From assembly GCF_014279835.1 (NCBI RefSeq), contig NZ_CP047942.1, positions 1,612,001 through 1,676,000 of the forward strand: a stretch of 64,000 nucleotides of DNA, in the 5' to 3' direction. The stretch is from Synechococcus sp. MVIR-18-1 (GTDB taxonomy: Bacteria; Cyanobacteriota; Cyanobacteriia; PCC-6307; Cyanobiaceae). Position 1 is the first letter of the stretch; every line of letters starts with the position of its first letter. Of this stretch, positions 53,347 to 64,000 are shown piece by piece. A program made the translations under genes and the position numbers. The notes under the pieces were generated by a model. The model searched no databases. It saw only the letters and a list, made by a program, of their open reading frames with translations, and was not told the origin of the DNA.

Positions 53347-54132
53347 TCAACGTGACGAACAATTTCGATTGATCGATTCAATCGCGCGCATGGCGGCTGC
53401 CGCAGCCTCTTCCACATCACCTTCTCTCCCCGCAAGCGTAAGGCGACCAAACGCTCCAACCGCTTTGACATCCACCAGGGTGATGTTCGAAGACTTCTCA
53501 GCCTCATTCGCAGCAATCAGAACATATCCAGCAGGCTCTGTCTCGAGAATGAACATGCTCATTCCGGCTTCGATCATCGAGCCCCTGCGGTTCAGACGAT
53601 TAATGAGGACGGCATGATCAGGGGTGATGGCACGAATCACTTCGGTCCAACTGACATCGGCGGGGGTTCGTCGGTCGATGGAACTACCAATCGCCTCTAG
53701 AACCACATCACCGGAATGAATCACGGTGCTTTGGTCTCGGTGATAAAGAGCCATGGAGCCAAAAGCACGCTCCACCACCATCTGCCCAAGACGAACATTG
53801 CTGGCCTTGAGAGCAATATCAGTAACGCGATGCACCGCCATCCCTGGTGAAACTTCCATCCATAAACAGGCATCGCCTGGGATCGGTAAAAAGCCCTGAC
53901 TCACCGTCCCCATATAGGCAGCGAGTTGGGGTTGAAGAGAATCTAGAAAGACATATGTGCGCAGTTCAATGGACTGCACGTGGCTGTTTTGTCTCAACAA
54001 CCGTGGGGATTCGCTGTCGGTCGTGACGACACAACTTGCTCCACTCGCCGAGGTGTGTACCTCAGTTCCGGTGACGAGAGCGCTTCCGCCTACTCGCCGC
54101 TCCCGGGCATCGAAGCTGGCGAAGCGATTCAT
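53347..54132 (-). CDS. csoS1D: CsoS1D, tandem-BMC trimeric shell protein
   Basis: This shell protein of 261 residues forms trimers (pseudohexamers) that stack into a gated pore for larger metabolites such as RuBP. After a variable N-terminal 50 residues, two tandem BMC domains follow (first with [19 protein letters not shown], second with [20 protein letters not shown] and [20 protein letters not shown]). It is separate from the main operon, convergent with rdgB, and starts 96 bp from the divergent hypothetical gene. Confidence 0.88.
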   Translation of the reverse strand: MNRFASFDARERRVGGSALVTGTEVHTSASGASCVVTTDSESPRLLRQNSHVQSIELRTYVFLDSLQPQLAAYMGTVSQGFLPIPGDACLWMEVSPGMAVHRVTDIALKASNVRLGQMVVERAFGSMALYHRDQSTVIHSGDVVLEAIGSSIDRRTPADVSWTEVIRAITPDHAVLINRLNRRGSMIEAGMSMFILETEPAGYVLIAANEAEKSSNITLVDVKAVGAFGRLTLAGREGDVEEAAAAAMRAIESINRNCSSR

Positions 54133-54228
54133 TGCGGCGATGTTACCGGAAGGTTGCTCACAAAATTCGTCTCGCGACTTGCATCAGCCAACGGAACCGA
54201 TACCGTCCGCGCAAATCGGGAGTGCAGC

Positions 54229-54633
54229 ATGGCAGCCAATCAAACCCATAGCCCAGAAACAACCTCCTTGAGTTCTGAGCTCAGCGCCGAGCAAGCGCTG
54301 GGAATGATCGGAATGGGCTTAATGCAAAAGCTCAATCAGGAAGGCCCAGGTCGTTGGATTTGGAGCGATGCTGAAGATGGTGGTGCTGCCAATCTTGTTG
54401 AGCTGCGCCAGAGACTCGAACTGACATCTCTTGCGATTAAGACAGGGGCTCCACTGAGTACGGCGGAAGTGACCCAATTGCTTGGCATCCGCCCTGGTTC
54501 GGAACAAGTTGAAAGGGGAGGCCTACGGGCGAGCCGATTGAGCAGAAACGTGTGGCGTCTCACCCAGATCGGCATGGATTCATCTCAGTCAACAGGTGGA
54601 TTCGGCGACGATCGTTTCCGTCGTCGCCTTTGA
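54229..54633 (+). CDS. Conserved hypothetical protein next to csoS1D
   Basis: This 134-residue protein starts at ATG 54229. The N-terminus is polar, and the middle has GMIGMGLMQKLNQEGPGRWI followed by LVELRQRLELTSLAIKTGAP. The stretch LSTAEVTQLLGIRPGSEQVERGG resembles a winged-helix or HTH domain, and the tail is SSQSTGGFGDDRFRRRL. I recognise no family. Its position next to csoS1D and divergent to it makes a link with carboxysome function or regulation possible, but there is no direct evidence. Confidence 0.55.
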   Translation: MAANQTHSPETTSLSSELSAEQALGMIGMGLMQKLNQEGPGRWIWSDAEDGGAANLVELRQRLELTSLAIKTGAPLSTAEVTQLLGIRPGSEQVERGGLRASRLSRNVWRLTQIGMDSSQSTGGFGDDRFRRRL

Positions 54634-54655
54634 ACAGCTCCGTTGATTGCAAGGA

Positions 54656-55113
54656 TTAGGAATCAGCCTTTTCGGGGCCGTCATCCTTTGACGTATCCCG
54701 AGAACGGTCATCACTTGAATCCGTTAGCTCTTCAACTTCAAGACAAGCGGTGGTTTCGGCAAGTTGCTCGTGAGCAGCAATCACAGGCGCAGCTTTTGCT
54801 TTCAGTTGCTTAGCTGCTTCCTCGAGGGTCATGGTTTTGTTCTGTCTGATCTGACCAACAAACGTTTCGTAAATCGCAACCTGATCGCGATATTCCTTGA
54901 GTTGAGCGGTTTGGAGTTCAGTTTCAGCCTGATCAAGCGTGGCGAGAGCTTTTTTTAGCGACGCACCAGCAACCTCAGCGATTGCTTTGCAAACGAGATC
55001 GGAGTCTGAGACCACCTCGGCTTGATCTACGACTGCTTTTTTTCCACCGACTGACAGGCCGCCAGTGCCAAACCCAGAGCCAAAACAGCAGGCAAAGCTC
55101 GCAAAGACAACAT
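54656..55113 (-). CDS. Lipoprotein gene split by a -1 shift at A AAA AAG
   Basis: From ATG 55113 the frame reads MLSLRALPAVLALGLALAAC, a lipoprotein signal peptide with lipobox LAAC, and stops (TAG) after 28 residues. The rest (AEVVSDSDLVCKAIAEVAGA onward, with a long coiled coil DQAETELQTAQLKEYRDQV and an acidic tail) lies one base out of frame, where the only usable start is a GTG at 55015. The break is at a run of seven A. A -1 shift at the heptamer A AAA AAG joins both parts into one 152-residue lipoprotein. It could be programmed frameshifting, polymerase slippage, a sequence error or a pseudogene. Confidence 0.6.
55036..55042 (-). other. dnaX-type slippery heptamer A AAA AAG
   Basis: On the minus strand the heptamer A AAA AAG is in the zero frame of the signal-peptide ORF (codons GAA AAA AAG). 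It obeys the X XXY YYZ rule, and a -1 shift continues as GCA GTC GTA into the downstream frame. It is followed nine bases later by the zero-frame stop. Confidence 0.6.
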
Positions 55114-55247
55114 CAGGATATTGGCGTCATTTTCATCGAAATTTAGTCTTCTCCAGCAAATCGGGTCCAACTGGAAATCAACACCGATCCCGAAGAATTT
55201 TGTTAAGTCTGAGCACTACGTGATTCTGGCGTCATCGTGATGGATAG

Positions 55248-56552
<1,305 letters not shown>

Positions 56553-56556
56553 AGCC

Positions 56557-58125
56557 ATGCAACTCACCCTCTGGACATACGAAGGACCACCTCACGTCGG
56601 TGCCATGCGCATTGCGGCATCAATGGAAGGTGTCCATTACGTGCTGCACGCGCCCCAGGGCGACACCTATGCCGATCTTCTGTTCACGATGATCGAGCGG
56701 CGAGATCAACGGCCTCCCGTCACCTACACCACCTTTCAAGCCAGAGATCTCGGCGGTGACACCGCGGAACTGGTCAAGCGCCACGTCAGAGAGGCCGTGG
56801 ATCGCTTCCAACCCGATGCCCTTCTCGTTGGAGAAAGCTGCACCGCAGAATTAATCCAGGACCAAGCCGGCGCCTTGGCCAACAGCATGGGATTGAGCAT
56901 GCCGGTCGTGAACCTGGAGCTGCCGGCCTACAGCAAAAAAGAGAATTGGGGTGCAGCAGAAACCTTCTATCAACTGATTCGGACTCTGCTGAAAGATCAG
57001 GCTCCTGCTGAACTCACCCATGACCCCAAGGCATGGCAGCAGCAGGGACGTCGTCCCCGCGTGAATCTGCTGGGTCCTTCGCTGCTCGGCTTTCGCTGTC
57101 GAGACGATGTCCTCGAGATTCAACGGCTGCTGAGCATGCATGGCATCGACGTGGGAGTGGTCGCTCCGTTGGGAGCCACGGTGGCAGATGTACTTCGCCT
57201 TCCAGAAGCCGACCTCAATGTCTGCCTCTACCCAGAGGTCGGGGAATCCAGCTGCGCTTGGCTTGAGCGCAGTTTTGGAATCCCGTTCACCAGCACCGTG
57301 CCGATTGGGATCGGCGCAACTCAAGACTTCCTTGTTGAAGTTCACAATTTGCTGGGGATGACACCACCATCCCCCCAGGCGGGGATTCGTCAGTCCAGAC
57401 TGCCCTGGTACTCGGAATCCGTCGACTCCACCTACCTCACAGGGAAAAGGGTGTTCATTTTTGGAGATGGAACCCATGCCTTGGCAGCAGCACGGATCTG
57501 CAAAGACGAGCTTGGCTTTGAAGTGGTTGGCCTCGGCACCTACAGCAGAGAAATGGCTCGACCCGTGCGAGCGGCAGCAAAAGCGATGGGTCTTGAGGCC
57601 CTAATCAGTGATGACTACCTCGCTGTTGAGGCAGCGATGGCCGCAGCTGCACCAGAACTGGTGCTTGGCACCCAAATGGAACGGCACAGCGCCAAACGAC
57701 TGGGCCTCCCCTGTGCAGTGATCAGTACACCGATGCATGTTCAAGACGTGCCTGCCCGCAACAGTCCTCAAATGGGCTGGGAAGGAGCAAACGTGATCTT
57801 CGACAGCTGGGTGCACCCGCTGATGATGGGTTTAGAGGAACATCTCATCGGCATGTTCCGGCACGATTTTGAGTTCGTGGATGGGCATCAAAGCCACCTC
57901 GGCCATTCGGGAGGCTCTGGAGCTGTTGCAGAAACGGAGGCGGCGGTCAGCACTCTCAAGGACGAGCTTGTCTGGACTGCGGACGGAGAAGCCGAGCTGA
58001 AAAAGATTCCCTTCTTCGTTCGGGGAAAAGTACGCCGAAACACCGAAACATTTGCCAAATCCAATGGGCGAAACCAAATCGACAGCGAAACGCTTTATGA
58101 CGCGAAAGCCCACTTCAGCGCCTAA
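56557..58125 (+). CDS. chlB: Light-independent protochlorophyllide reductase subunit B
   Basis: ChlB is the second catalytic subunit of DPOR, 522 residues. It has an N-terminal nitrogenase-like domain ([33 protein letters not shown] with the cluster cysteine) and a C-terminal helical domain ending [20 protein letters not shown], typical of ChlB. The Asp ligand that replaces a fourth cysteine in this family is expected near the N-terminus. It is 4 bp after chlN. The enzyme is oxygen-sensitive and acts in the dark. Confidence 0.96.
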   Translation: MQLTLWTYEGPPHVGAMRIAASMEGVHYVLHAPQGDTYADLLFTMIERRDQRPPVTYTTFQARDLGGDTAELVKRHVREAVDRFQPDALLVGESCTAELIQDQAGALANSMGLSMPVVNLELPAYSKKENWGAAETFYQLIRTLLKDQAPAELTHDPKAWQQQGRRPRVNLLGPSLLGFRCRDDVLEIQRLLSMHGIDVGVVAPLGATVADVLRLPEADLNVCLYPEVGESSCAWLERSFGIPFTSTVPIGIGATQDFLVEVHNLLGMTPPSPQAGIRQSRLPWYSESVDSTYLTGKRVFIFGDGTHALAAARICKDELGFEVVGLGTYSREMARPVRAAAKAMGLEALISDDYLAVEAAMAAAAPELVLGTQMERHSAKRLGLPCAVISTPMHVQDVPARNSPQMGWEGANVIFDSWVHPLMMGLEEHLIGMFRHDFEFVDGHQSHLGHSGGSGAVAETEAAVSTLKDELVWTADGEAELKKIPFFVRGKVRRNTETFAKSNGRNQIDSETLYDAKAHFSA

Positions 58126-58307
58126 CCACCAAACAAAGCATTCCTGGCTTTAATTTCTTACCCACAACAAGGCATGATCGGCTGAGTCTTTTTACTCAAT
58201 GATCCAGCTATTTTCATGCCAATTCACTCAATCCTCGTCAGTATTTCAACACCATCAGTCCTGATGTTTCGATCACGAATTGAAAGCTGACTGTTCAACC
58301 TTGCTGA

Positions 58308-60200
<1,893 letters not shown>

Positions 60201-60264
60201 TTATCTGATTCCAGTTTGACCTTTCAAGCGTTGCTGCGAAGACATCGCATAAAACCAAAAGTTC

Positions 60265-60651
60265 TCAGCGCCAAATAATGCGAAGACGGTTTGGAGCAAT
60301 CCATTGATCCTGTTCATCCATCAGGCGATCTCTTCCACCGAGAGTGAACAAACGATCAAAACGTTGCTGTAAGCCACGAAGCTTGTTGGTCTCCACAGCC
60401 ACAACAGCAGCAAGCTCTCCATGGCGGTCTAAGCGCTCCTGGTAAGCCATCGAAAGCCTGACAAGACTGACGCCACCAAGACTAATCAGACCGATTTTCA
60501 CAGCCAATGCAAGGCCGCTGCACAGCATGTCTCTGCGATCACCCTGATTTTGAATCAGGGCAGCACGGGTCACAGCATCAACCGGTTCCTTAGCGGAGCG
60601 ATCAGATGACCTGGGTCGTTGTCGTGTTGGCGATGGAGCTGCCTTAGCCAT
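60265..60651 (-). CDS. Hypothetical membrane-anchored protein
   Basis: From ATG 60651 the product has about 128 residues. A basic N-terminus (SPTRQRPRSSDRSAK) is followed by one hydrophobic segment (LCSGLALAVKIGLISLGGVSL), then a helical region ending WIAPNRLRIIW. The frame is also open to TTG 60699. I recognise no family, but such a layout suits a single-pass membrane protein. It lies between por and psaM on the same strand. Confidence 0.55.
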   Translation of the reverse strand: MAKAAPSPTRQRPRSSDRSAKEPVDAVTRAALIQNQGDRRDMLCSGLALAVKIGLISLGGVSLVRLSMAYQERLDRHGELAAVVAVETNKLRGLQQRFDRLFTLGGRDRLMDEQDQWIAPNRLRIIWR

Positions 60652-60713
60652 GTCCGCTTTTAACGCAGCGGACAAAGACTGCAAGAGGCCGTCGCTCAAT
60701 CACGACGTCAGTT

Positions 60714-60818
60714 TCACGCCCGATACAAGCTCACACAAAGGCGCACAGCCAACACTCCGGCATGGGCAGCCACCACCAAAGCGATGAAAATTTCAGTTTG
60801 AGTAATAGAACTGACCAT
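60714..60818 (-). CDS. psaM: Photosystem I subunit XII (PsaM)
   Basis: This is a 34-residue single-helix subunit of photosystem I. The sequence starts MVSSITQTEIFIALVVAAHA and ends VLAVRLCVSLYRA, matching PsaM: a short polar N-terminus, the TEIFIAL segment and a hydrophobic helix. It is too short to appear in ORF searches with a 60-codon cut-off. It stabilises PSI trimers in other cyanobacteria. Confidence 0.87.
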   Translation of the reverse strand: MVSSITQTEIFIALVVAAHAGVLAVRLCVSLYRA

Positions 60819-60897
60819 GACGGATTCATAACGCCCCACCATTCTTTCTCCTCAACCCCTCTCCAAGCCATCATTCGCAAAGGCCTGTCACACCCCC

Positions 60898-61389
60898 ATG
60901 GATGTCCAAAGTCAAATGCAACCCGTTGTTATCGATGCCGTTGCCATTCAGACGCTTGATCTCAAGGCGCTGAACCCATGGATGGCGCGCTCGATCACAG
61001 ACCTTCTCAGCGATGGAGCCGGGTTAGAGCTCCAGTACAACTGGCCACGGGATGCCAATGACCCCAGAGAGCTCAGTGAATGTCCGGAGCCCCGTCTTTG
61101 GGCCCTAAGGGCAGATGCTGTTCACCCCTGGCTCCCTCTCGTATTGGAACGATCTGGCGGAAGCCTGATCCAACACGTGGCGATGGTGGTTCCCCACGAC
61201 TTCAGTCCGAGTGAAGGGATTCGCTTCGACCCTCAGGCTCTGGAGATCTGGATCACCCACCGGTTCATGCTGCTCGATCACCTGGGACAACACCTTCCTC
61301 AATCTCAGCGGGGGAACTTGCTTCAAATGGCCGCCACCATTGGCTATGAGGTGGATGCAGCGTTCTGGACTCTCCTTGATCAACGCTGA
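60898..61389 (+). CDS. CRR6-like NDH-1 assembly factor (DUF1817)
   Basis: This 163-residue protein matches the chlororespiratory reduction 6 family. The blocks YNWPRDANDPRELSECPEPR, LWALRADAVHPWLPLVLE, MVVPHDFSPSEGIRFDPQAL and EIWITHRFMLLDHL are as I remember them. In plastids and cyanobacteria CRR6 helps assemble the NDH-1 hydrophilic arm. ATG 60898 and ATG 60916 are both possible. NDH-1 genes elsewhere in this window (ndhL, ndhF4, ndhD4, chpX) are thematically connected but not linked. Confidence 0.78.
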   Translation: MDVQSQMQPVVIDAVAIQTLDLKALNPWMARSITDLLSDGAGLELQYNWPRDANDPRELSECPEPRLWALRADAVHPWLPLVLERSGGSLIQHVAMVVPHDFSPSEGIRFDPQALEIWITHRFMLLDHLGQHLPQSQRGNLLQMAATIGYEVDAAFWTLLDQR

Positions 61390-61449
61390 TGGAGATCACA
61401 CCGTGGATGGTGATCTGGTTGCCTCACCGTTGCCCATCAATCAACGAAT

Positions 61450-62217
61450 TCAACCGATGAGCGCAAGCTGAAAGGCTCTCCGAGCACTATCAAAGGCCAA
61501 CAGGATGGCCAACCCACGCAGCATCCAGGCCAGCCGATCAGCCCTCACGTCATCCAAACGCGATGCGCTCCACTGCGCCCCCACTGCAGCCACTCCACCC
61601 AGAATCAGGCCCAGCGTGGGTTGCCCTCTCCCTTCAGAAAGAAACTGAAGAGACGCCGCTGCGGTGGAACAGGCCACTGCCACCGTGCTGAATCGGATCG
61701 CGAGTCGAATCGGGACGGCCAACCCCCGCACCATCACGGGCACCATCACGAGGCCGCCGCCTAAGCCCAACATTCCACCGGCAAATCCTGCCAAGCCACC
61801 CACGGCGGTCAGTCCTGGCAACGAAAACGTCTGATCCGTATCTGACCCCGAATCATTGGAGCGTGACTGAATCGTGCAAGCCAAAAACAGATAGAGAAGC
61901 GCTTGAAGCGCTAACAAATGCCAGCCAGCAACCAAGCGCCCCAAACGACTGAAGATCAACGCCGTCACAAAAGCGGCGATACCAATGGCCAATCCAGCCT
62001 GAGCAGGCACAGTTCGAGCGCGAAGGTGCGCTGCCGTGCCGCTGAGCGCCGTTGGCACAATGGCAAAGGTGCTGGTCGCCAGAGCCTGATGCGGGGTTAA
62101 CCCCATCCAGAGCAACAAAGGGGCAAAAATCAAACCACCTCCAATCCCCAGCAGTCCGGCCAATCCCCCGGCAAGCAGTCCCAGAGGCACTACCAGCAGC
62201 CAATCCAAAATCTCCAT
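61450..62217 (-). CDS. TauE/SafE-family membrane permease
   Basis: This is an integral membrane exporter/importer of anions such as sulfite or organosulfonates, about 255 residues. The N-terminal repeat has LLAGGLAGLLGIGGGLIFAP and TSTFAIVPTALSGTAAHL; the second repeat has GLAGFAGGMLGLGGGLVMVP. ATG 62217 was chosen; ATG 62226 would share a CATG with the lplA start. Function in cyanobacteria is unproven. Confidence 0.85.
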   Translation of the reverse strand: MEILDWLLVVPLGLLAGGLAGLLGIGGGLIFAPLLLWMGLTPHQALATSTFAIVPTALSGTAAHLRARTVPAQAGLAIGIAAFVTALIFSRLGRLVAGWHLLALQALLYLFLACTIQSRSNDSGSDTDQTFSLPGLTAVGGLAGFAGGMLGLGGGLVMVPVMVRGLAVPIRLAIRFSTVAVACSTAAASLQFLSEGRGQPTLGLILGGVAAVGAQWSASRLDDVRADRLAWMLRGLAILLAFDSARRAFQLALIG

Positions 62218-62224
62218 TCCGGCC

Positions 62225-63061
62225 ATGTCGATACCTGCATCCTGCCGGTCTGAGTTCGGAACCCACGGCCGACTGATCCCAGCTGTCGCCGGCCAAGGTC
62301 CAGACCATATGGCCTTTGACGCCCTGTTGCTGGAACAGTGCCAAACCACAAACAACCCTGGCCCCGTGCTCCGCTTTTATCTCTGGGAAGGGTCCTGGTT
62401 GTCACTCGGGCGCCACCAGACACCACGGTCGAATCAATGGCTCGATCTGGTAAGCAATGGACGCTTGAAAATGGTCCGACGCCCTAGCGGTGGTGGGGCT
62501 GTTTTGCATGGCGGCGGCCTGACCTACGCCCTGATCTGGCCGCATCCACCCCGACAGCGGCGCGAAGCGTATCGCAGGGTGAACGCCTGGATCTCCTCTG
62601 GATTAGCGCGACTCGGCCTTGAGCTTCATCCAGGGGATGATCCAGCCCTCGCTGGAAGCCAAAATTGCTTCGCCAGCGCCACCACGGCAGATCTCGTGGA
62701 TCCTTTGGGGCATAAACGCATTGGCAGTGCCCAGTTTTGGCAAAGGGGCCACCTCCTGCAGCACGGTGAAATCCCCTTGGCGCCGTCCCAACAGCTTTGG
62801 GAAGACGTCTTTGGAGCAGCTCCACCTTGCTGGCAGCCCACAGCACCGTCTGCTGCCCGTGTTGAAGCAGCTCTTACCGAGGCGATTGCGGAGCTCTGGC
62901 CAGAACTCAGCTGGTGCGTGACGCCAATAAGCGGCAGGGAACAGCAGCTCGTAACGGAACGGGCTGCTGATTATGAGGTCAACGATTCAGCGGTCTCATC
63001 CAACAATCCCGAGGCACGCATCGATGTCACCGCCTGGAGAAGCGGCAAGCCGAAGGGATAG
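62225..63061 (+). CDS. Lipoate/biotin protein ligase A-like (LplA)
   Basis: This is a 278-residue lipoate-protein ligase-type protein (BPL/LplA/LipB superfamily). It has GPDHMAFDALLLEQCQ near the N-terminus, LRFYLWEGSWLSLGRHQ, the RRPSGGGAVLHGGGLTYAL loop that binds the lipoyl-adenylate, and GSAQFWQRGHLLQHGEIPL. In cyanobacteria these proteins may load lipoate on 2-oxo acid dehydrogenases. The start at ATG 62225 is only 7 bp from the divergent TauE gene. The 3' end overlaps the M50 gene by 91 bp. Confidence 0.78.
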   Translation: MSIPASCRSEFGTHGRLIPAVAGQGPDHMAFDALLLEQCQTTNNPGPVLRFYLWEGSWLSLGRHQTPRSNQWLDLVSNGRLKMVRRPSGGGAVLHGGGLTYALIWPHPPRQRREAYRRVNAWISSGLARLGLELHPGDDPALAGSQNCFASATTADLVDPLGHKRIGSAQFWQRGHLLQHGEIPLAPSQQLWEDVFGAAPPCWQPTAPSAARVEAALTEAIAELWPELSWCVTPISGREQQLVTERAADYEVNDSAVSSNNPEARIDVTAWRSGKPKG

Positions 63062-64000
63062 TCGTTTCGACGCCTAGAGGCTTCGAGAAGGGGAGCCGGC
63101 AATTTGAGGGACAACCCCTTCAAAACCGCTTCGCCCACATCACTGCGATCGAGAGTTCCGGAGGGCAGACCAGCAGCACCAGTCACAAGCAATCGTCCAT
63201 GCTCACTTTGCTCGAGTGCGAGAACGGCTTTCCAGAGTGGATCTGACTCTTGAAGAGAGGGAAGTTCAGCCAGCGGTCGCATGTGCTCCCCCACGGTCTG
63301 TCGATCCCAGTACTGAACGGAGAGGTCTTTGAGTGGCTGATCAGTGACGTATCCGAGCCAGCGCCCAGACCGGCAAACAAGCACCCAGTCGGGCAGGAGA
63401 TCCGTCTCAGACTCAGCTCCTCTCAGACGCATTTGGCTCAGGCTGCGCAAGCTCTGATCGGCTTCCAACACCCGAAAACGCTTGGAGGACGCAGGGCCAA
63501 CCGTCAGGCGCATCAAAAGTTGCTGCAACGCCAAGGTCTGGGTTTGTGAACGAGAGGCTCCCATTCCGAACCAGCCCAGCATCACAAGCCAAAGAGCCGT
63601 GAACCCACCACCACGAAGGAAGAGATAGACGCCCAGCATGATCGCGGTCAGCGAGAGAAGCCGCCCAGTGGCCGTTGCCACCTGAATCCCGCGGCGTTGG
63701 CTACCAGTGAATTGCCAAACCAAGGCTTTGAGAATCAAGCCTCCATCGAGGGGCAGTCCGGGCAGAAGGTTGAATAAAGCCAGAACCAAATTGAGATAGC
63801 CAAGTCTTTCAACAAGATTGCCCAGCAAGGGATTCGCATGACCCGCAGCATGCTGACTTGCCAGAAGAAAGCCAGCCAGCAGAAAGCTGACAGCTGGTCC
63901 TGCCGCGGCCACCCGAAACGATCCCATCGGCGTGGAGCATTCCCTCTCCACGCGAGCCACACCACCGAGCAGAAAAAGAGTGATGCTGACAACCTTGACG
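62971..64000 (-). CDS. M50-family site-2 protease with CBS domains (5' end outside window)
   Basis: This is an intramembrane zinc metalloprotease of the S2P type. The frame stays open to the right edge, so the HExxH motif lies outside. Visible are GPAVSFLLAGFLLASQ, the C-terminal active-site motif NLLPGLPLDGGLIL (Asp ligand), and then two CBS domains (from residues VLEADQSLRSLSQMRL and VGEHMRPLAELPSLQ). CBS modules usually sense adenylates. The 3' end overlaps lplA by 91 bp. The target is unknown; in cyanobacteria such proteases release membrane-bound regulators. Confidence 0.88.
   Translation of the reverse strand, partial: VKVVSITLFLLGGVARVERECSTPMGSFRVAAAGPAVSFLLAGFLLASQHAAGHANPLLGNLVERLGYLNLVLALFNLLPGLPLDGGLILKALVWQFTGSQRRGIQVATATGRLLSLTAIMLGVYLFLRGGGFTALWLVMLGWFGMGASRSQTQTLALQQLLMRLTVGPASSKRFRVLEADQSLRSLSQMRLRGAESETDLLPDWVLVCRSGRWLGYVTDQPLKDLSVQYWDRQTVGEHMRPLAELPSLQESDPLWKAVLALEQSEHGRLLVTGAAGLPSGTLDRSDVGEAVLKGLSLKLPAPLLEASRRRNDYPFGLPLLQAVTSMRASGLLDETAESLTS

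Overview
The window is a 64 kb stretch of a marine Synechococcus-type (alpha-cyanobacterial) chromosome. The evidence is a form IA Rubisco inside a complete alpha-carboxysome operon, both light-independent (ChlN/ChlB/ChlL) and light-dependent protochlorophyllide reductases, PsaM, NdhL, the BicA-type bicarbonate transporter and an NDH-1(4) CO2-uptake module (NdhF4/NdhD4/ChpX). As far as I know the NDH-1 CO2-uptake module is missing from Prochlorococcus, so marine Synechococcus/Cyanobium is the best guess. Genes are tightly packed and convergent genes often overlap at their 3' ends.

Layout. 1-9.9 kb: 3' part of clpB, an AT-richer MFS/HlyD efflux pair, a pterin synthase-like gene, hisIE, a small metzincin peptidase, a group 2 sigma factor, small membrane and secreted proteins, a Nif11-cupin fusion and a c-type cytochrome. 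10-16 kb: trpA, a DUF3007 gene, ndhL, an intronless tRNA-Leu(UAA), pyrC, bicA and a Ca2+/cation antiporter. 15.7-21.7 kb: two DUF2231 membrane proteins, then a ctaCDE-type terminal oxidase whose subunit II lacks the CuA ligands (ARTO/quinol-oxidase type), then a GMC flavoprotein. 21.7-34.2 kb: gor, dnaA, an HtrA protease, two glycosyltransferases of the kind named for arsenosugar biosynthesis, an ABC exporter, hisG, a glyoxalase II-like gene, a FutC-like ATPase and ridA.

34.2-54.6 kb is the carbon-fixation block. cbbX and the Rubisco assembly factor acRAF lie at one side. An AT-rich redox island (flavodoxin, degenerate thioredoxin-reductase-like flavoprotein, 2Fe-2S ferredoxin, small unknowns, a small HTH gene behind a perfect 12-bp inverted repeat) separates them from the leftward operon csoS1A-cbbL-cbbS-csoS2-csoSCA-csoS4A-csoS4B-csoS1E-ndhF4-ndhD4-chpX. 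rdgB is divergent upstream and csoS1D lies just beyond it. The set covers CO2 conversion to bicarbonate at the thylakoid (NDH-1(4)), bicarbonate import (BicA), shell, scaffold, carbonic anhydrase, and Rubisco assembly and repair.

54.6-64 kb: a lipoprotein gene split into two frames exactly at a dnaX-type A AAA AAG heptamer, then chlN-chlB, chlL, por, psaM, a CRR6-like NDH-1 assembly factor, a TauE/SafE permease, an LplA-like ligase and an M50 site-2 protease with CBS domains that runs off the right edge.

The points most worth a second look are the split lipoprotein gene with its canonical -1 frameshift heptamer, the Rubisco-binding-type motif shared by CsoSCA and CsoS2, the redox island with a possible diflavin-type disulfide oxidoreductase, and the Nif11-cupin fusion.
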